64,000 nucleotides of DNA from Pseudomonas saxonica (GCF_007858365.1 NZ_VFIO01000002.1:434001-498000); one strand, 5' to 3'; counted from the first letter of the stretch, positions 17,286 to 26,886 are shown. Notes: generated by a model from the letters alone, not told the origin. Program-made: numbers and translations.

Positions 17286-17888
17286 ATGCCCCATGACAGC
17301 CCTCCCCCACCCCCATCATCTGTGCTGAGCGCGCTGCGCGCCGGTACTCAAACCTTGCATGTAGCCCTCGAAAAACGCCTGCCGTTTTTCTCCGAGAGGC
17401 TTGATCTTGAGTGCTACAAACAGTTACTGGCGGCGTATTACGGTTTCTATCAGCCACTGGAGAGCAACCTGCGGGCTTGCACACTTCCTGATGGGTTCGA
17501 GCTGTCGACACGGCTCAAAACACCGGCGCTGCGGCAGGATTTGCGCGCCCTGAATGTGCACATCCCGTCATTACCCGTGTGCGACACCCTGCCGCCACTC
17601 GACCACCCTGCCAGTGTGCTCGGCGTGTTGTACGTGCTCGAAGGCGCCACACTGGGCGGCAATGTACTGCGCAAGCACCTGTTCGAGCAGCTAGGCCTGG
17701 ATACGGACAACGGTTGCGCATTTCTCTATGTTTATGGGCAAGCCACGGGCATGCAATGGAAGGCGTTTCTCGATTTTCTAGGCAGCGTGCCACTCGATGC
17801 TCCATCGCGAGCTCTGGTCGTACACGCTGCCTGTTCTACGTTTAGTTGCTTCGAGCAGTGGCTCGAACGTCAGGAGGTTTTGTTATGA
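17286..17888 (+). CDS. bphO: biliverdin-producing heme oxygenase
   Basis: Cleaves heme to biliverdin, the chromophore of the phytochrome encoded next. 200 residues; the proximal heme ligand is His25 in TQTLHVALEK. YYGFYQPLE and the distal-helix region GVLYVLEGATLGGNVLRKHL match the BphO family. A proline run follows the start (MPHDSPPPPP), and the ribosome site is weak. The stop overlaps the bphP ATG (ATGA), coupling chromophore synthesis to apoprotein synthesis. Confidence 0.95.
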   Translation: MPHDSPPPPPSSVLSALRAGTQTLHVALEKRLPFFSERLDLECYKQLLAAYYGFYQPLESNLRACTLPDGFELSTRLKTPALRQDLRALNVHIPSLPVCDTLPPLDHPASVLGVLYVLEGATLGGNVLRKHLFEQLGLDTDNGCAFLYVYGQATGMQWKAFLDFLGSVPLDAPSRALVVHAACSTFSCFEQWLERQEVLL

Positions 17889-20122
17889 CCCCACTCGACC
17901 CTCAGGCCTTTGAGGTGTTGCTGGCCAATTGTGCCGATGAGCCGATCCGCTATCCCGGCGCGATACAGCCGCACGGTCTGTTAGTGACGCTGACTGAACC
18001 CGACCTGCGAATTCAGCAAATCAGTACCAACGTGCACGCCCTGTTCGGATTAACTGCCGAATCGCTGCTGGGCCAGCCGCTGTGCGCCCTCACCGACGAC
18101 GAGGCGGCACTCGCCGTACGAAAGGCCAGTGAGTATCCGTCGCTGAGCGAAGCACCGCCTCTGGCCTTGAGCCTGCAAGGCGGCGACTACGAAGGCCTGC
18201 TGCACCGCGAAGAAGGTCTATTGGTGCTGGAACTGGAGTTGAAACCCGACGCTTCAGCGCTTGAGAGCACCATGAGCAAGGTGCGCAACCTGAGCCGCAT
18301 GCTGCAACGGCTACAAGCGGCAACGACGCTGCCAGCGCTCTATGAGATCTGCGTACGCGAAATACAGGCCCTCACGGGTTATGACCGCGTGCTGATTTAC
18401 CGCTTCGAGGAAGAGGGTCATGGGCAGGTGATTGCCGAAGCGTCCTCCCCGTCCATGGAGTTGTTCAGCGGGATGTTTTTCCCGGCGTCCGATATTCCCG
18501 AGCAAGCCCGCGAGCTATACCGCACCCATTGGCTGCGCATCATCCCCAATGCCGACTACCAACCCGTGGCGTTGCTGCCGCTTCTGCGCCCGGACACCGG
18601 CGCCCCGCTGGACCTGAGTGGCGCGGCCCTGCGCAGTGTTTCTCCGATTCACTGTCAGTACATGAAGAACATGGGCGTGCTGTCGTCCATGAGCATCTCC
18701 TTGATGGACGGCGACCGGTTGTGGGGCCTGATCAGTTGCGGGCATCGCCAGCCACTGCATGTACCCCATGAACTGCGCATGGCCTGCCAGACCATTGGTC
18801 AGGTCTTGTCATTGCAAATCAGTGCTCTGCAGACCCTGGAGATCAGCCGTCAGCGCGACGCCAAGATGGACGCCCTGGTGATCTTGAACGATGCCATGGT
18901 GAACAGCCCCGAGGCCGTGTTCGATGGTTTGGTGCAAACGCCTGAGACGCTGATGCAACTGACGGGCGCCAGTGGTGTGGCGATTCTTGAAGACAAGGCA
19001 CTGCATTGTTATGGCCTGTGCCCTTCGCCACAGGCTATCCGCTCATTGCATCAATGGTTCAGGGACAGCGGCAAGTCGGTGCTCTCCAGCCACAACCTCA
19101 GCGGGGTCTATGCCCCCGCACAAGCGTACAAGGACGTCGCCAGCGGCCTGCTGGCCATGAGCCTGCCCAAACCCGTCGATAACGCTGTGATGTGGTTTCG
19201 CAGCGAGGTCAAGGAGAGCATCCAGTGGAGCGGTGACCCCAACAAGCCGCTGAACCTGGAGCCCAGTGCCAACGGCCTGCGCTTAAGCCCGCGCACCTCG
19301 TTCGAAATCTGGAAGGTGGAGATGGATGGCATCTCCACCCCTTGGAGCCACGGGGATTTGTTCGCTGCCAATGACCTGCGCCGCTCGGCACTGGAAAATG
19401 ACCTGTCGCGTCAGGTTGTGCGCGAGCAGGCCGCAGTTCGAGCGCGCGATGAACTGGTGGCGGTGGTGTCACATGACCTGCGTAACCCCATGACCATCAT
19501 TTCGATGCTGTGCGGCATGATGCAAAAAGCCTTCAGCAACAACGGCCCGCACACCTCGCGGCGCATTACCTCAGCCATCGACACCATGCAGCAAGCCAGC
19601 AACCGCATGAGTGTGCTGCTGGATGATTTGCTCGACACGTCCAAAATCGAAGCCGGGCGCTACACCATCAGCCCGCAATCGCTGGATGTGAGTCAGATTT
19701 TTGAGGAGGCGTTTTCGTTGCTCACGCCGCTGGCGCTGGAGAAGGCTGTGGAGCTGACCTTTCACGCCGAGCCGGATCTGAAAATGCATGCCGACCCTGA
19801 GCGCCTGTTTCAAGTGCTGTCCAACTTGATCGGCAATGCGATCAAGTTCACCCCGGCACAAGGCAAAATCGGCGTGGTGGCGATGTCCAACGGCGATGAC
19901 ATTGTTTTCAGCGTGCGCGACTCTGGCAAAGGCATTGCGCCTGAGCAACTGCCTCACATCTTCGACCGTTACTGGACGGCCAAAGAAGGCAATGCACTGG
20001 GCACAGGGTTAGGCCTGTATATCTCCCAGGGCATTATCAAGGCCCACGGCGGCCAACTGCTGGCCGAAAGTACGCTGGGTGAAGGCAGCGAGTTCCGCTT
20101 CACGGTGCCCAAAACGGCCTGA
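17885..20122 (+). CDS. bphP: bacteriophytochrome histidine kinase
   Basis: A red/far-red photoreceptor kinase of 745 residues. ATG 17885 follows GGAGG and overlaps the bphO stop. Domains in order: PAS (about 15-120) with the biliverdin-attachment Cys16 in LLANCADEP; GAF (about 140-300) with the PASDIP motif that contacts the chromophore; PHY (about 310-500); HisKA with His530 in VVSHDLRNP; and HATPase_c to the end (DSGKGIAPEQ, GTGLGLYI). No response regulator gene is next to it; a terminator follows at once, so the phosphoacceptor is elsewhere. Confidence 0.96.
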   Translation: MTPLDPQAFEVLLANCADEPIRYPGAIQPHGLLVTLTEPDLRIQQISTNVHALFGLTAESLLGQPLCALTDDEAALAVRKASEYPSLSEAPPLALSLQGGDYEGLLHREEGLLVLELELKPDASALESTMSKVRNLSRMLQRLQAATTLPALYEICVREIQALTGYDRVLIYRFEEEGHGQVIAEASSPSMELFSGMFFPASDIPEQARELYRTHWLRIIPNADYQPVALLPLLRPDTGAPLDLSGAALRSVSPIHCQYMKNMGVLSSMSISLMDGDRLWGLISCGHRQPLHVPHELRMACQTIGQVLSLQISALQTLEISRQRDAKMDALVILNDAMVNSPEAVFDGLVQTPETLMQLTGASGVAILEDKALHCYGLCPSPQAIRSLHQWFRDSGKSVLSSHNLSGVYAPAQAYKDVASGLLAMSLPKPVDNAVMWFRSEVKESIQWSGDPNKPLNLEPSANGLRLSPRTSFEIWKVEMDGISTPWSHGDLFAANDLRRSALENDLSRQVVREQAAVRARDELVAVVSHDLRNPMTIISMLCGMMQKAFSNNGPHTSRRITSAIDTMQQASNRMSVLLDDLLDTSKIEAGRYTISPQSLDVSQIFEEAFSLLTPLALEKAVELTFHAEPDLKMHADPERLFQVLSNLIGNAIKFTPAQGKIGVVAMSNGDDIVFSVRDSGKGIAPEQLPHIFDRYWTAKEGNALGTGLGLYISQGIIKAHGGQLLAESTLGEGSEFRFTVPKTA

Positions 20123-20140
20123 CACCCCACTTGCACCCAC

Positions 20141-20176
20141 AAAAAAGCCGCCACCCCTAAGGGTGGCGGCTTTTTG
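20141..20176. terminator. bidirectional intrinsic terminator
   Basis: A perfect AAAAAGCCGCCACCC / GGGTGGCGGCTTTTT stem with loop CTAA lies between the convergent bphP and permease genes. A/T runs on both sides suit termination in both directions. Confidence 0.92.
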
Positions 20177-20207
20177 CGTCACTCAACCGTAAACACCGTC
20201 CTGGTGC

Positions 20208-21599
20208 CTAGTTGAGTACCGTTGCCCCCAGTCTCTCAATGCGCCGACGACGTGCCACCAGCAGGCCCGCCGCCACCACCAGGATGCTCAGCAAACCCGT
20301 GGCCATGATTTCCACCCGATGGGCTTCCTGAAACAGCATGACGGTCAGAATTGCCACGATAAACACGATCACTGCCCACGTCAGACCCGGGAACAGCCAC
20401 ATCTTGAACGAGATGGTTTCACCCAGCGCCATCCGCTTTTGACGCATGCGCAGTTGCGACACGGCAATCACCAGGTACACCAACAGGGCGATAGCACCGG
20501 AGCTGGCCAGCAAGAATTCAAACACGGCAGCCGGGGCCACGTAGTTGGCGAACACCGCCAAAAATGCTGCGCCTGTGGACATCATCACCGCCCAGTATGG
20601 CGTGCCGCTGGCGTTGGTACGCTTGGCCGCAGCAGGGGCGTCACCGCGTTTGCTCAGCGAGAAGAGCATGCGTGACGAGGTGTACAGCGCCGAGTTCAGG
20701 CAGCTGGTGACCGCGATCAACACCACAATATCAACGATCAATTTGGCATTCGGAATGCCCATGCGATCGAGTACGGTCTGGTAGGAGCCAAATTGAGCAA
20801 GGCCCGCATCGTTCCACGGCACCAAGGCCACAACAATGAAGATCGACACCAGATAGAACAAGCCAATCCGCCAGATCACCGAGTTGGTGGCCTTGGTGAT
20901 TTGTTTGCTCGGGTCTTTGGATTCTGCAGCGGCAATGGTGACGATTTCTGTGCCCATAAACGAGAACATGGTCGTCAACATGGCAGCGAGTACAGCACCC
21001 AGACCGTTAGGCATAAACCCGATGGTATCGACCAGATGCGACACACCGCTGACCTGGCTGTTCGGCAAGAAGCCGAAAATCGCCATTACGCCCAGGATGA
21101 TGAAGCCGACAATGGCCAGCACTTTGACCAGCGCAAACCAGAATTCGAACTCGCCGTAGTTTTTGACGCTGAACAGGTTGGTCGCGGTCAGTAACAGGGT
21201 GATGACCAAGGTAAACACCCAGACTTCGGTGCCCGGAAACCACGCATGCAAGATGGTCGCGGCCGCGACGGCTTCCAGCGGAATCACCAATACCCAGAAC
21301 CACCAGTACAACCAACCAATGGTGAAACCGGCCCAATGCCCAATGGCACGGTCCGCGTAGGTGGAGAACGAACCGGTGTCCGGCGAGGCAACGGCCATTT
21401 CGGCCAGCATGCGCATCACCAGTACCACCAATGTGCCCGCTGCGGCGTAGGCCAGCAGCACAGCAGGACCCGCTTGTGCAATCGCGTGTCCGGAGCCGAC
21501 AAACAAGCCGGCACCAATGACCCCGGCAATTGACAGCATGGTCACATGCCGTGGCTTGAGCCCTTGCTCCAGGTCGTTAGAGGTTTGCATATTGCTCAT
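20208..21599 (-). CDS. APC-family amino acid permease (GabP-like)
   Basis: A 463-residue inner-membrane proton symporter of the amino acid transporter family. ATG 21599, preceded by AAGGT, starts MSNMQTSNDLEQGLKPRH; the longer open frame to 21776 is upstream DNA. Twelve hydrophobic segments are visible; MLSIAGVIGAGLFVGSG is the TM1 signature and FSFMGTEIVTIAAAESKDP is the TM6-loop signature typical of GABA and related permeases. The closest resemblance I recall is GabP, but there is no gab catabolic gene nearby, so I leave the symbol empty. Confidence 0.88.
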   Translation of the reverse strand: MSNMQTSNDLEQGLKPRHVTMLSIAGVIGAGLFVGSGHAIAQAGPAVLLAYAAAGTLVVLVMRMLAEMAVASPDTGSFSTYADRAIGHWAGFTIGWLYWWFWVLVIPLEAVAAATILHAWFPGTEVWVFTLVITLLLTATNLFSVKNYGEFEFWFALVKVLAIVGFIILGVMAIFGFLPNSQVSGVSHLVDTIGFMPNGLGAVLAAMLTTMFSFMGTEIVTIAAAESKDPSKQITKATNSVIWRIGLFYLVSIFIVVALVPWNDAGLAQFGSYQTVLDRMGIPNAKLIVDIVVLIAVTSCLNSALYTSSRMLFSLSKRGDAPAAAKRTNASGTPYWAVMMSTGAAFLAVFANYVAPAAVFEFLLASSGAIALLVYLVIAVSQLRMRQKRMALGETISFKMWLFPGLTWAVIVFIVAILTVMLFQEAHRVEIMATGLLSILVVAAGLLVARRRRIERLGATVLN

Positions 21600-22156
21600 G
21601 GGACTACCTTTGCAGTGAAAGCCATTCCGAGCGCCGCGTAGGGTTACCTTCTCGTAAAAAGTAACATACGGGGCGTTTAAAATTATTGACGCAATAAGTG
21701 CGCCAAAATGTGACAAGTGCACAGTTTTAGCGGCTTGCAACGACGAGATGGCACATTGCAACCCTTTGGCAGCCATAGATTTTCGCGAATCCGTTACCGT
21801 AACACTCAGTTACAGAGTGCCAGACGCACCAAAAATACCCAAAACTGCCCATATCGCCTAAAAGCGGTGCACAACTTGACCCTTTAGTAGGTTCGCGCTT
21901 CCAACACCGGGCCAAAGCTGGCAACATCGCGACCTTTTTTACGCGACACCTGTCTGGCCGAACGGCGCACAACAGGGTTGTGTTGTTGTCGACGCGACAG
22001 TCAGCTGTAGCGATGCGACACACGACAACCTTGAGGCTTTTATGTGCTGCGAGGACGGCTGGTTGCCTTGGCGGCCCTATGCTAGCTTGGCCTGCGCCAT
22101 GCTCCACGCACGTCGCCTAACAGCAGGTTCGCACCCGAACACAATGAGGAACGCAC
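21600..22156. other. 557-base divergent intergenic region
   Basis: It separates the permease and the ABC operon, so both promoters should be here. The half nearer the permease is A/T-richer; the right half has a loose inverted repeat GTTGTCG (21985-21991) / CGACAAC (22023-22029) and a TATGCT hexamer at 22078-22083. A 126-codon minus-strand open frame (21727-22107) has no ribosome site or recognisable protein character. I see no gene. Confidence 0.5.
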
Positions 22157-22930
22157 ATGGCTTTGGCCACGCCCGCGCTTGAAATCCGCAACTTGCACAA
22201 ACGCTACGGCGAGCTTGAGGTCCTTAAAGGAATCTCGCTGACCGCACGCGACGGCGACGTGATCTCGATCCTGGGTTCTTCCGGTTCAGGCAAGTCCACC
22301 CTGTTGCGCTGCATCAACCTGCTGGAAAACCCGCACGAGGGCCAGATTCTGGTCGCCGGCGAAGAGCTCAAACTCAAAAAAGCCAAAAACGGCGAACTGG
22401 TCGCGGCCGATGGCAAGCAGATCAATCGCATGCGCAGTGAACTGGGTTTTGTGTTTCAAAACTTTAACCTGTGGCCGCACATGACCATCCTCGACAACAT
22501 CATCGAGGCGCCACGGCGTGTGTTGGGCCAGAGCAAAGCCGAGGCCATCGAAGTGGCTGAAGCCTTGCTGGCCAAGGTTGGCATTGCTGACAAGCGCCAC
22601 GCCTACCCGTCCGAGTTGTCCGGTGGCCAGCAACAACGTGCTGCCATTGCCCGCACGCTGGCCATGCAGCCCAAAGTCATTCTGTTCGATGAACCGACAT
22701 CCGCGCTTGACCCGGAAATGGTCCAGGAAGTACTTAATGTGATCCGCGCGCTCGCCGAAGAAGGCCGCACTATGCTGTTGGTCACCCATGAGATGGGCTT
22801 TGCTCGTCAGGTGTCCACCGAAGTGGTGTTTTTGCACCAGGGCCTGATCGAAGAGCAAGGGTCGCCTGAACAGGTGTTCGACAACCCGGTTTCCGCGCGC
22901 TGCAAACAATTCATGTCCAGCAATCGCTAA
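22157..22930 (+). CDS. polar amino acid ABC transporter ATP-binding protein (HisP-like)
   Basis: The ATPase of a His/Lys/Arg/Orn-type importer; 257 residues. Walker A is GSSGSGKS (about 40-47), the Q-loop [12 protein letters not shown], the ABC signature LSGGQQQR and Walker [14 protein letters not shown]; the H-loop is VTHEMGF. The ribosome site is AGGA before ATG 22157. It heads an operon with a binding protein 13 bases on and two permeases, the layout of a complete importer. The insertion [18 protein letters not shown] is typical of the HisP branch. Confidence 0.95.
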   Translation: MALATPALEIRNLHKRYGELEVLKGISLTARDGDVISILGSSGSGKSTLLRCINLLENPHEGQILVAGEELKLKKAKNGELVAADGKQINRMRSELGFVFQNFNLWPHMTILDNIIEAPRRVLGQSKAEAIEVAEALLAKVGIADKRHAYPSELSGGQQQRAAIARTLAMQPKVILFDEPTSALDPEMVQEVLNVIRALAEEGRTMLLVTHEMGFARQVSTEVVFLHQGLIEEQGSPEQVFDNPVSARCKQFMSSNR

Positions 22931-22943
22931 CGGAGCAACACGA

Positions 22944-23699
22944 ATGCAGAACTATAAAAAGTTTCTTCTGGCCGCTGCCGCCACGCTGGTGTTCAGCGCC
23001 AATGCCTTGGCTGTGGATAAGTACAAAGTGGGTATTGAGGGCGCTTACCCTCCGTTCAACAACAAGAACGCCAGCGGTGAAGTGGTCGGTTTTGACGCGG
23101 ATATTGCGAAGGCCCTGTGCGCCAAAATGAAAGCCGAGTGTGAAATCGTCACCTCGGACTGGGATGGCATCATCCCGGCGCTGAACGCCAAAAAGTTCGA
23201 CTTCATCGTGTCTTCGCTGTCGATTACTGACGAGCGCAAGCAAGCGGTGGATTTCACCGACCCTTACTACTCCAACAAGCAACAGTTCATCGCGCCTAAA
23301 GATGTCGACTTCAAGACCGACATTGACTCGCTCAAAGGCAAAACCCTTGGCACTCAGCGCTCGACTCAAGCCGCCACCTGGCTGGAAGACAACCTGGGGT
23401 CAGACGCGACGGTCTCTTTGTATGACACTCAGGAAAACGCCTACCTGGACCTGACGTCTGGCCGTGTGGATGCCTTGTTGGCTGACAAATACGCCAACTA
23501 CGACTGGCTCAAAAGTGAAGCCGGTCAGGCATATGAATTTAAAGGCGAGCCTGTCAACGAAGACGACAAGGTCGGTATCGCGTTGCGCAAAGGCGATAAC
23601 GAACTGCGTACCAAACTGAACCTTGCGCTCAAAGAAATCAAAGAAGACGGCACCTACAAGAAGATCAATGATAGGTATTTCCCATTCAGCATTGAATGA
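22944..23699 (+). CDS. basic amino acid ABC transporter substrate-binding protein
   Basis: A 251-residue periplasmic binding protein of the Lys/Arg/Orn/His (HisJ/ArgT) type. Signal peptide MQNYKKFLLAAAATLVFSANALA. The family 3 signature GFDADIAKALCAKMKAEC is near residue 50; ligand-site segments include EGAYPPFNNKN, SSLSITDERKQ and GTQRSTQAATWLE. The ribosome site is CGGAG. A strong hairpin follows the stop, which probably sets a higher level of this protein than of the permeases. Confidence 0.95.
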   Translation: MQNYKKFLLAAAATLVFSANALAVDKYKVGIEGAYPPFNNKNASGEVVGFDADIAKALCAKMKAECEIVTSDWDGIIPALNAKKFDFIVSSLSITDERKQAVDFTDPYYSNKQQFIAPKDVDFKTDIDSLKGKTLGTQRSTQAATWLEDNLGSDATVSLYDTQENAYLDLTSGRVDALLADKYANYDWLKSEAGQAYEFKGEPVNEDDKVGIALRKGDNELRTKLNLALKEIKEDGTYKKINDRYFPFSIE

Positions 23700-23707
23700 T
23701 CTGCCTG

Positions 23708-23734
23708 ACCGGTGCTGCCTCGCGCAGCACCGGT
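23708..23734 (+). promoter_or_regulatory. intercistronic hairpin after the binding-protein gene
   Basis: An 11-bp perfect stem ACCGGTGCTGC / GCAGCACCGGT with a 5-base loop and no following T run. Its position suits an mRNA-stabilising or partial-termination element between a binding protein and its permeases. Confidence 0.75.
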
Positions 23735-23757
23735 CCCTAGCAAAGCCAACCTAACCT

Positions 23758-24450
23758 ATGACTATCGATTTATACGGATTCGGCCCGGCGCTTGCCGCTG
23801 GCGCGCTGATGACCGTCAAACTGGCACTTTCTGCGCTGTGTCTGGGCCTGGTGCTCGGATTGCTCGGTGCCCTGGCCAAAACGTCCCCCTACAAGCCCCT
23901 TAAATGGCTGGGTGGCACCTATTCGACCCTGGTACGCGGCGTTCCCGAGCTGCTCTGGGTGCTGCTGATCTACTTTGGCAGCGTCAATGCCGTTCGCGCT
24001 ATCGGTGAGTTCATCGGCATGCCAGACCTCACCCTGAGCGCTTTCGCCGCGGGCGTGATCGCGTTGGGCCTGTGCTTTGGTGCTTATGCCACCGAAGTAT
24101 TTCGTGGCGCCATTCTGGCCATCCCCAAAGGCCACCGTGAAGCGGGCATGGCATTGGGCCTGTCCAAGCCGCGTATTTTCACCCGGCTGGTGTTGCCGCA
24201 AATGTGGCGCATCGCCCTGCCCGGCCTGGGCAATTTGTTCATGATTCTGATGAAAGACACCGCGCTGGTGTCGGTTATCGGGCTGGAAGAAATCATGCGT
24301 CAGGCGCAAAACGCCGTGACCTTCGCCAAACACCCGTTCACCTTCTACATGGTGGCTGCCGTGATGTACCTGGGCCTGACCGTACTGGCCATGGGCACCA
24401 TGCACGTGCTTGAAAAACGCGCGGCGCGCGGCTTCGTGAGGAGAACGTAA
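23758..24450 (+). CDS. amino acid ABC transporter permease (HisQ-like)
   Basis: A 230-residue inner-membrane permease of the His/Glu/Gln/Arg/opine family. The EAA loop, which contacts the ATPase, is AIPKGHREAGMALGLSKPRIFTR in the middle; VRGVPELLWVLLIYFG is the N-terminal family motif. Five or so hydrophobic segments. Its TAA stop overlaps the next ATG as TAATG, so the two permeases are coupled. Confidence 0.94.
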   Translation: MTIDLYGFGPALAAGALMTVKLALSALCLGLVLGLLGALAKTSPYKPLKWLGGTYSTLVRGVPELLWVLLIYFGSVNAVRAIGEFIGMPDLTLSAFAAGVIALGLCFGAYATEVFRGAILAIPKGHREAGMALGLSKPRIFTRLVLPQMWRIALPGLGNLFMILMKDTALVSVIGLEEIMRQAQNAVTFAKHPFTFYMVAAVMYLGLTVLAMGTMHVLEKRAARGFVRRT

Positions 24451-25139
24451 TGTTGTTGGAACTCTTCATCAAGTGGCTGCCCAAGCTGATTCAAGGCGCA
24501 ACCTTGACGCTGGAACTGACGGCAATCTCGGTCATCGCCGGTTTGATCGTCGCCATTCCGCTGGGCATCGCCCGCTCATCCAAGCTGTGGTACGTGCGCT
24601 CGTTACCGTATGCGTACATCTTTTTCTTCCGCGGCACGCCGCTGCTGATTCAGTTGTTTCTGGTCTATTACGGCCTCGGGCAGTTTGAAGTGGTGCGTGA
24701 CAGCGTGTTGTGGCCGTATCTGCGTAGCCCGTTCTGGTGCGCGGTCATTACCATGACCCTGCACACGGCGGCCTATATCGCCGAGATTCTGCGTGGGGCG
24801 ATTCAGGCCATTCCGCCGGGTGAAATCGAGGCGGCACGTGCGTTGGGCATGTCGCGCTTCAAAACACTGGTGCATATCGTGATGCCCCGAGCTGCACGCA
24901 TCGGCCTGCCGGCGTACAGCAACGAAGTGATCCTGATGCTCAAGGCCAGCTCGCTGGCCAGCACCGTGACCCTGCTGGAACTGACGGGCATGACCCGCAC
25001 CATCATTGCCCGCACGTACCAGACGGTGGACATGTTCCTGATTGCCGGCCTGATTTATCTGGTGATGTCATTTGTACTGATTCAGGGCTTCAAGCTGCTG
25101 GAGCGCTGGTTGCGCGTCGATGCCTGCCAAGGGCGCTGA
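24450..25139 (+). CDS. amino acid ABC transporter permease (HisM-like)
   Basis: The 229-residue second permease of the same importer. The family motif FFRGTPLLIQLFLVYYGLG lies near residue 55, and the EAA loop is AIPPGEIEAARALGMSRFKTLVH. It starts within the TAATG overlap with the HisQ-like gene and ends 20 bases inside the downstream methyltransferase gene, indicating one transcript. Confidence 0.94.
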   Translation: MLLELFIKWLPKLIQGATLTLELTAISVIAGLIVAIPLGIARSSKLWYVRSLPYAYIFFFRGTPLLIQLFLVYYGLGQFEVVRDSVLWPYLRSPFWCAVITMTLHTAAYIAEILRGAIQAIPPGEIEAARALGMSRFKTLVHIVMPRAARIGLPAYSNEVILMLKASSLASTVTLLELTGMTRTIIARTYQTVDMFLIAGLIYLVMSFVLIQGFKLLERWLRVDACQGR

Positions 25140-26328
25140 TCTGCTCGCCCACTTCAAGGCACTGGACACGTACCTGCGTGATCACCAGTACCTGTGGCGC
25201 CCACGGCCATTCACCCAGTTGAATGTGCCGTGGGAAGCGCACCACCCCCACCTCTCTCAGTGGTTGCGCCAACGCTCACTGCAAGACGCCGAAGCCTGCC
25301 ATAACGCCCCTCACGACTTGATCGCGCCTGCACCGTTCTCTGAGTGGGCGGCTACCTCGCTTGCCCTGAGCGCCATGCCTCGGCTGCCTGAACACCCACT
25401 TACGCCCGCCGCCGCGCGTTTGCAGGTGGACGTGCCGGGCCGCAAATGGCAGCAAATCGAAGCGTTCGCACAACGTCTGGGTTTCAAAGAAGCACCTGAG
25501 CACTGGCTCGACTGGTGCGCAGGTAAAGGCCATCTGGGCCGCCGCTTACTCGGCCCCGGCCAGCAACTGACGTGCCTGGAATACGACCCGGCGCTGATCG
25601 AATCCGGGCAGCACCTGAGCCAACGCCATCATTTCCCGGCCCGGCATGTACAACAGGATGTGTTGCTTGCCGATGCCGCGTTACAGCTCACTGCACAGAT
25701 GACGCCCGTGGCGCTGCATGCCTGTGGCGATTTACATGTGCGACTGCTGCAACTGGCCAGCGCTGCGGGCTGTGCACAACTTGCCCTCTCGCCCTGCTGC
25801 TATAACCGCATTGAGGCGTCGCACTATCAGCCGTTGTCCACGGCGGCCAAAGCGTCAGCGTTGCAGTTGTCGCAAGAAGACTTGAGCTTGCCCATGAGTG
25901 AAACCGTAACGGCCGGTAGCCGTGTGCGGCGTCAGCGCGATGAGTCGATGGCGCGGCGCTTGGGGTTTGATCTGTGGCAGCGCCAGCGACGTGGCAGTGA
26001 AGACTACTTATCCACACCCTCACTGCCCAGCGCCTGGCTAAACAAGCCATTTGCGCAGTATTGCGAGGACTTGGCGGCGCTCAAGCAGTTATCCACAGCA
26101 GGCGACGAAGATTGGGTGGCATTGGAAGCTGCAGGCTGGGAGCGACTGGCACAGGTGCGTAATCTTGAGTTGGTGCGCGGGCTTTTCCGTCGGCCGCTGG
26201 AGGTATGGCTGGTGCTGGATCGAGCGTTGTACCTGCGTGAAAACGGCTACGACGTGCAGGTCGGCGAGTTTTGCGACAGCCAGCTGACGCCGCGCAATTT
26301 GATGGTGCTGGCCCAGCGCTGTGGATAA
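25120..26328 (+). CDS. SAM-dependent methyltransferase-like protein
   Basis: A 402-residue putative methyltransferase. A Rossmann motif I is visible in WLDWCAGKGHLGRRLL (about 127-140) followed by an acidic strand end in CLEYDPALIESG. HACGDLHVRLLQ and LALSPCCYNR resemble the methyltransf_32-type family (CC-Y near the active site). The C-terminal 150 residues are less conserved. The substrate is unknown. ATG 25120 overlaps the permease gene by 20 bases; in P. aeruginosa the same importer is, as I recall, also followed by such a gene. Confidence 0.8.
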   Translation: MPAKGADLLAHFKALDTYLRDHQYLWRPRPFTQLNVPWEAHHPHLSQWLRQRSLQDAEACHNAPHDLIAPAPFSEWAATSLALSAMPRLPEHPLTPAAARLQVDVPGRKWQQIEAFAQRLGFKEAPEHWLDWCAGKGHLGRRLLGPGQQLTCLEYDPALIESGQHLSQRHHFPARHVQQDVLLADAALQLTAQMTPVALHACGDLHVRLLQLASAAGCAQLALSPCCYNRIEASHYQPLSTAAKASALQLSQEDLSLPMSETVTAGSRVRRQRDESMARRLGFDLWQRQRRGSEDYLSTPSLPSAWLNKPFAQYCEDLAALKQLSTAGDEDWVALEAAGWERLAQVRNLELVRGLFRRPLEVWLVLDRALYLRENGYDVQVGEFCDSQLTPRNLMVLAQRCG

Positions 26329-26339
26329 CTTCAGGGCCT

Positions 26340-26436
26340 GCCCTCACCCGGAGGGAGAGGGTACTGACCGCATGCGCCTTCAATAACAACACCCATCAGC
26401 TCCCTCTCCCTTTGGGAGAGGGATGGGGTGAGGGTG
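26340..26436. repeat. REPIN-like repeat, family B
   Basis: CCCTCACCCGGAGGGAGAGG and TTTGGGAGAGGGATGGGGTG form an inverted pair with a spacer between them. It lies between the convergent methyltransferase and hydroxyisourate hydrolase genes, and is related to 15592-16395. Confidence 0.8.
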
Positions 26437-26439
26437 CTA

Positions 26440-26850
26440 CTACGACCCGCGATACGTCGAGAAACCATACGGGCTGAGCAACAACGGAATGTGGTAATGC
26501 TGGTCCACATTCTTCACTTCAAAAATCACCGGAATTTCCGGGAAGAAAGTGTCACGCCCAACCTTTTTGAAATACTCGCCCGTTTTGAACACCACACGAT
26601 ACTCGCCTGCCTCCAGCGCTTGCTTGGCCGGAAACAATTCGCCAATGCGCCCTTGTTCGTTGGTCACGCCCTGAGACAACGACTGCCAGTCCTTGCCTAC
26701 GTGTTTTTCCAGCGTCACGCTCACGCCCGGTGAAGGCAAGCCGTTCTCCAGATTAAGCACGTGCACGCTCAACGGGTTGCCCGCCGCCAATACCAGGCTG
26801 GAGAAGGCGCTCAGGCCCAAAGCCGCTACTGTCATTCGCAAAGCATTCAT
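26440..26850 (-). CDS. hiuH: 5-hydroxyisourate hydrolase, exported form
   Basis: Hydrolyses 5-hydroxyisourate to OHCU in purine (urate) breakdown; a transthyretin-like fold. 136 residues with a signal peptide (MNALRMTVAALGLSAFSSLVLA), so it is periplasmic, as in E. coli HiuH. The N-terminal signature LSVHVLNLENGLPSPGV carries the active-site His; the C-terminal signature is YRGS at the very end, and HYHIPLLLSPYGFSTY precedes it. It lies 36 bases downstream of the HbpS-like gene, divergent from a metal/peroxide-type two-component system. Confidence 0.93.
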   Translation of the reverse strand: MNALRMTVAALGLSAFSSLVLAAGNPLSVHVLNLENGLPSPGVSVTLEKHVGKDWQSLSQGVTNEQGRIGELFPAKQALEAGEYRVVFKTGEYFKKVGRDTFFPEIPVIFEVKNVDQHYHIPLLLSPYGFSTYRGS

Positions 26851-26886
26851 GGTTCGTCCTCAAGTAATGGTTAAAAAACACTCAAC

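Noticed and set aside
21727..22107. 126-codon minus-strand open frame in the divergent gap
   Set aside because: No ribosome site, many Cys/Trp residues scattered without pattern, and it covers the expected promoters.
22157..25139. A his-operon-linked transporter named hisPQMJ with certainty
   Set aside because: The family is clear but the ligand (His, Lys, Arg or Orn) cannot be decided from sequence alone, so symbols were left empty.
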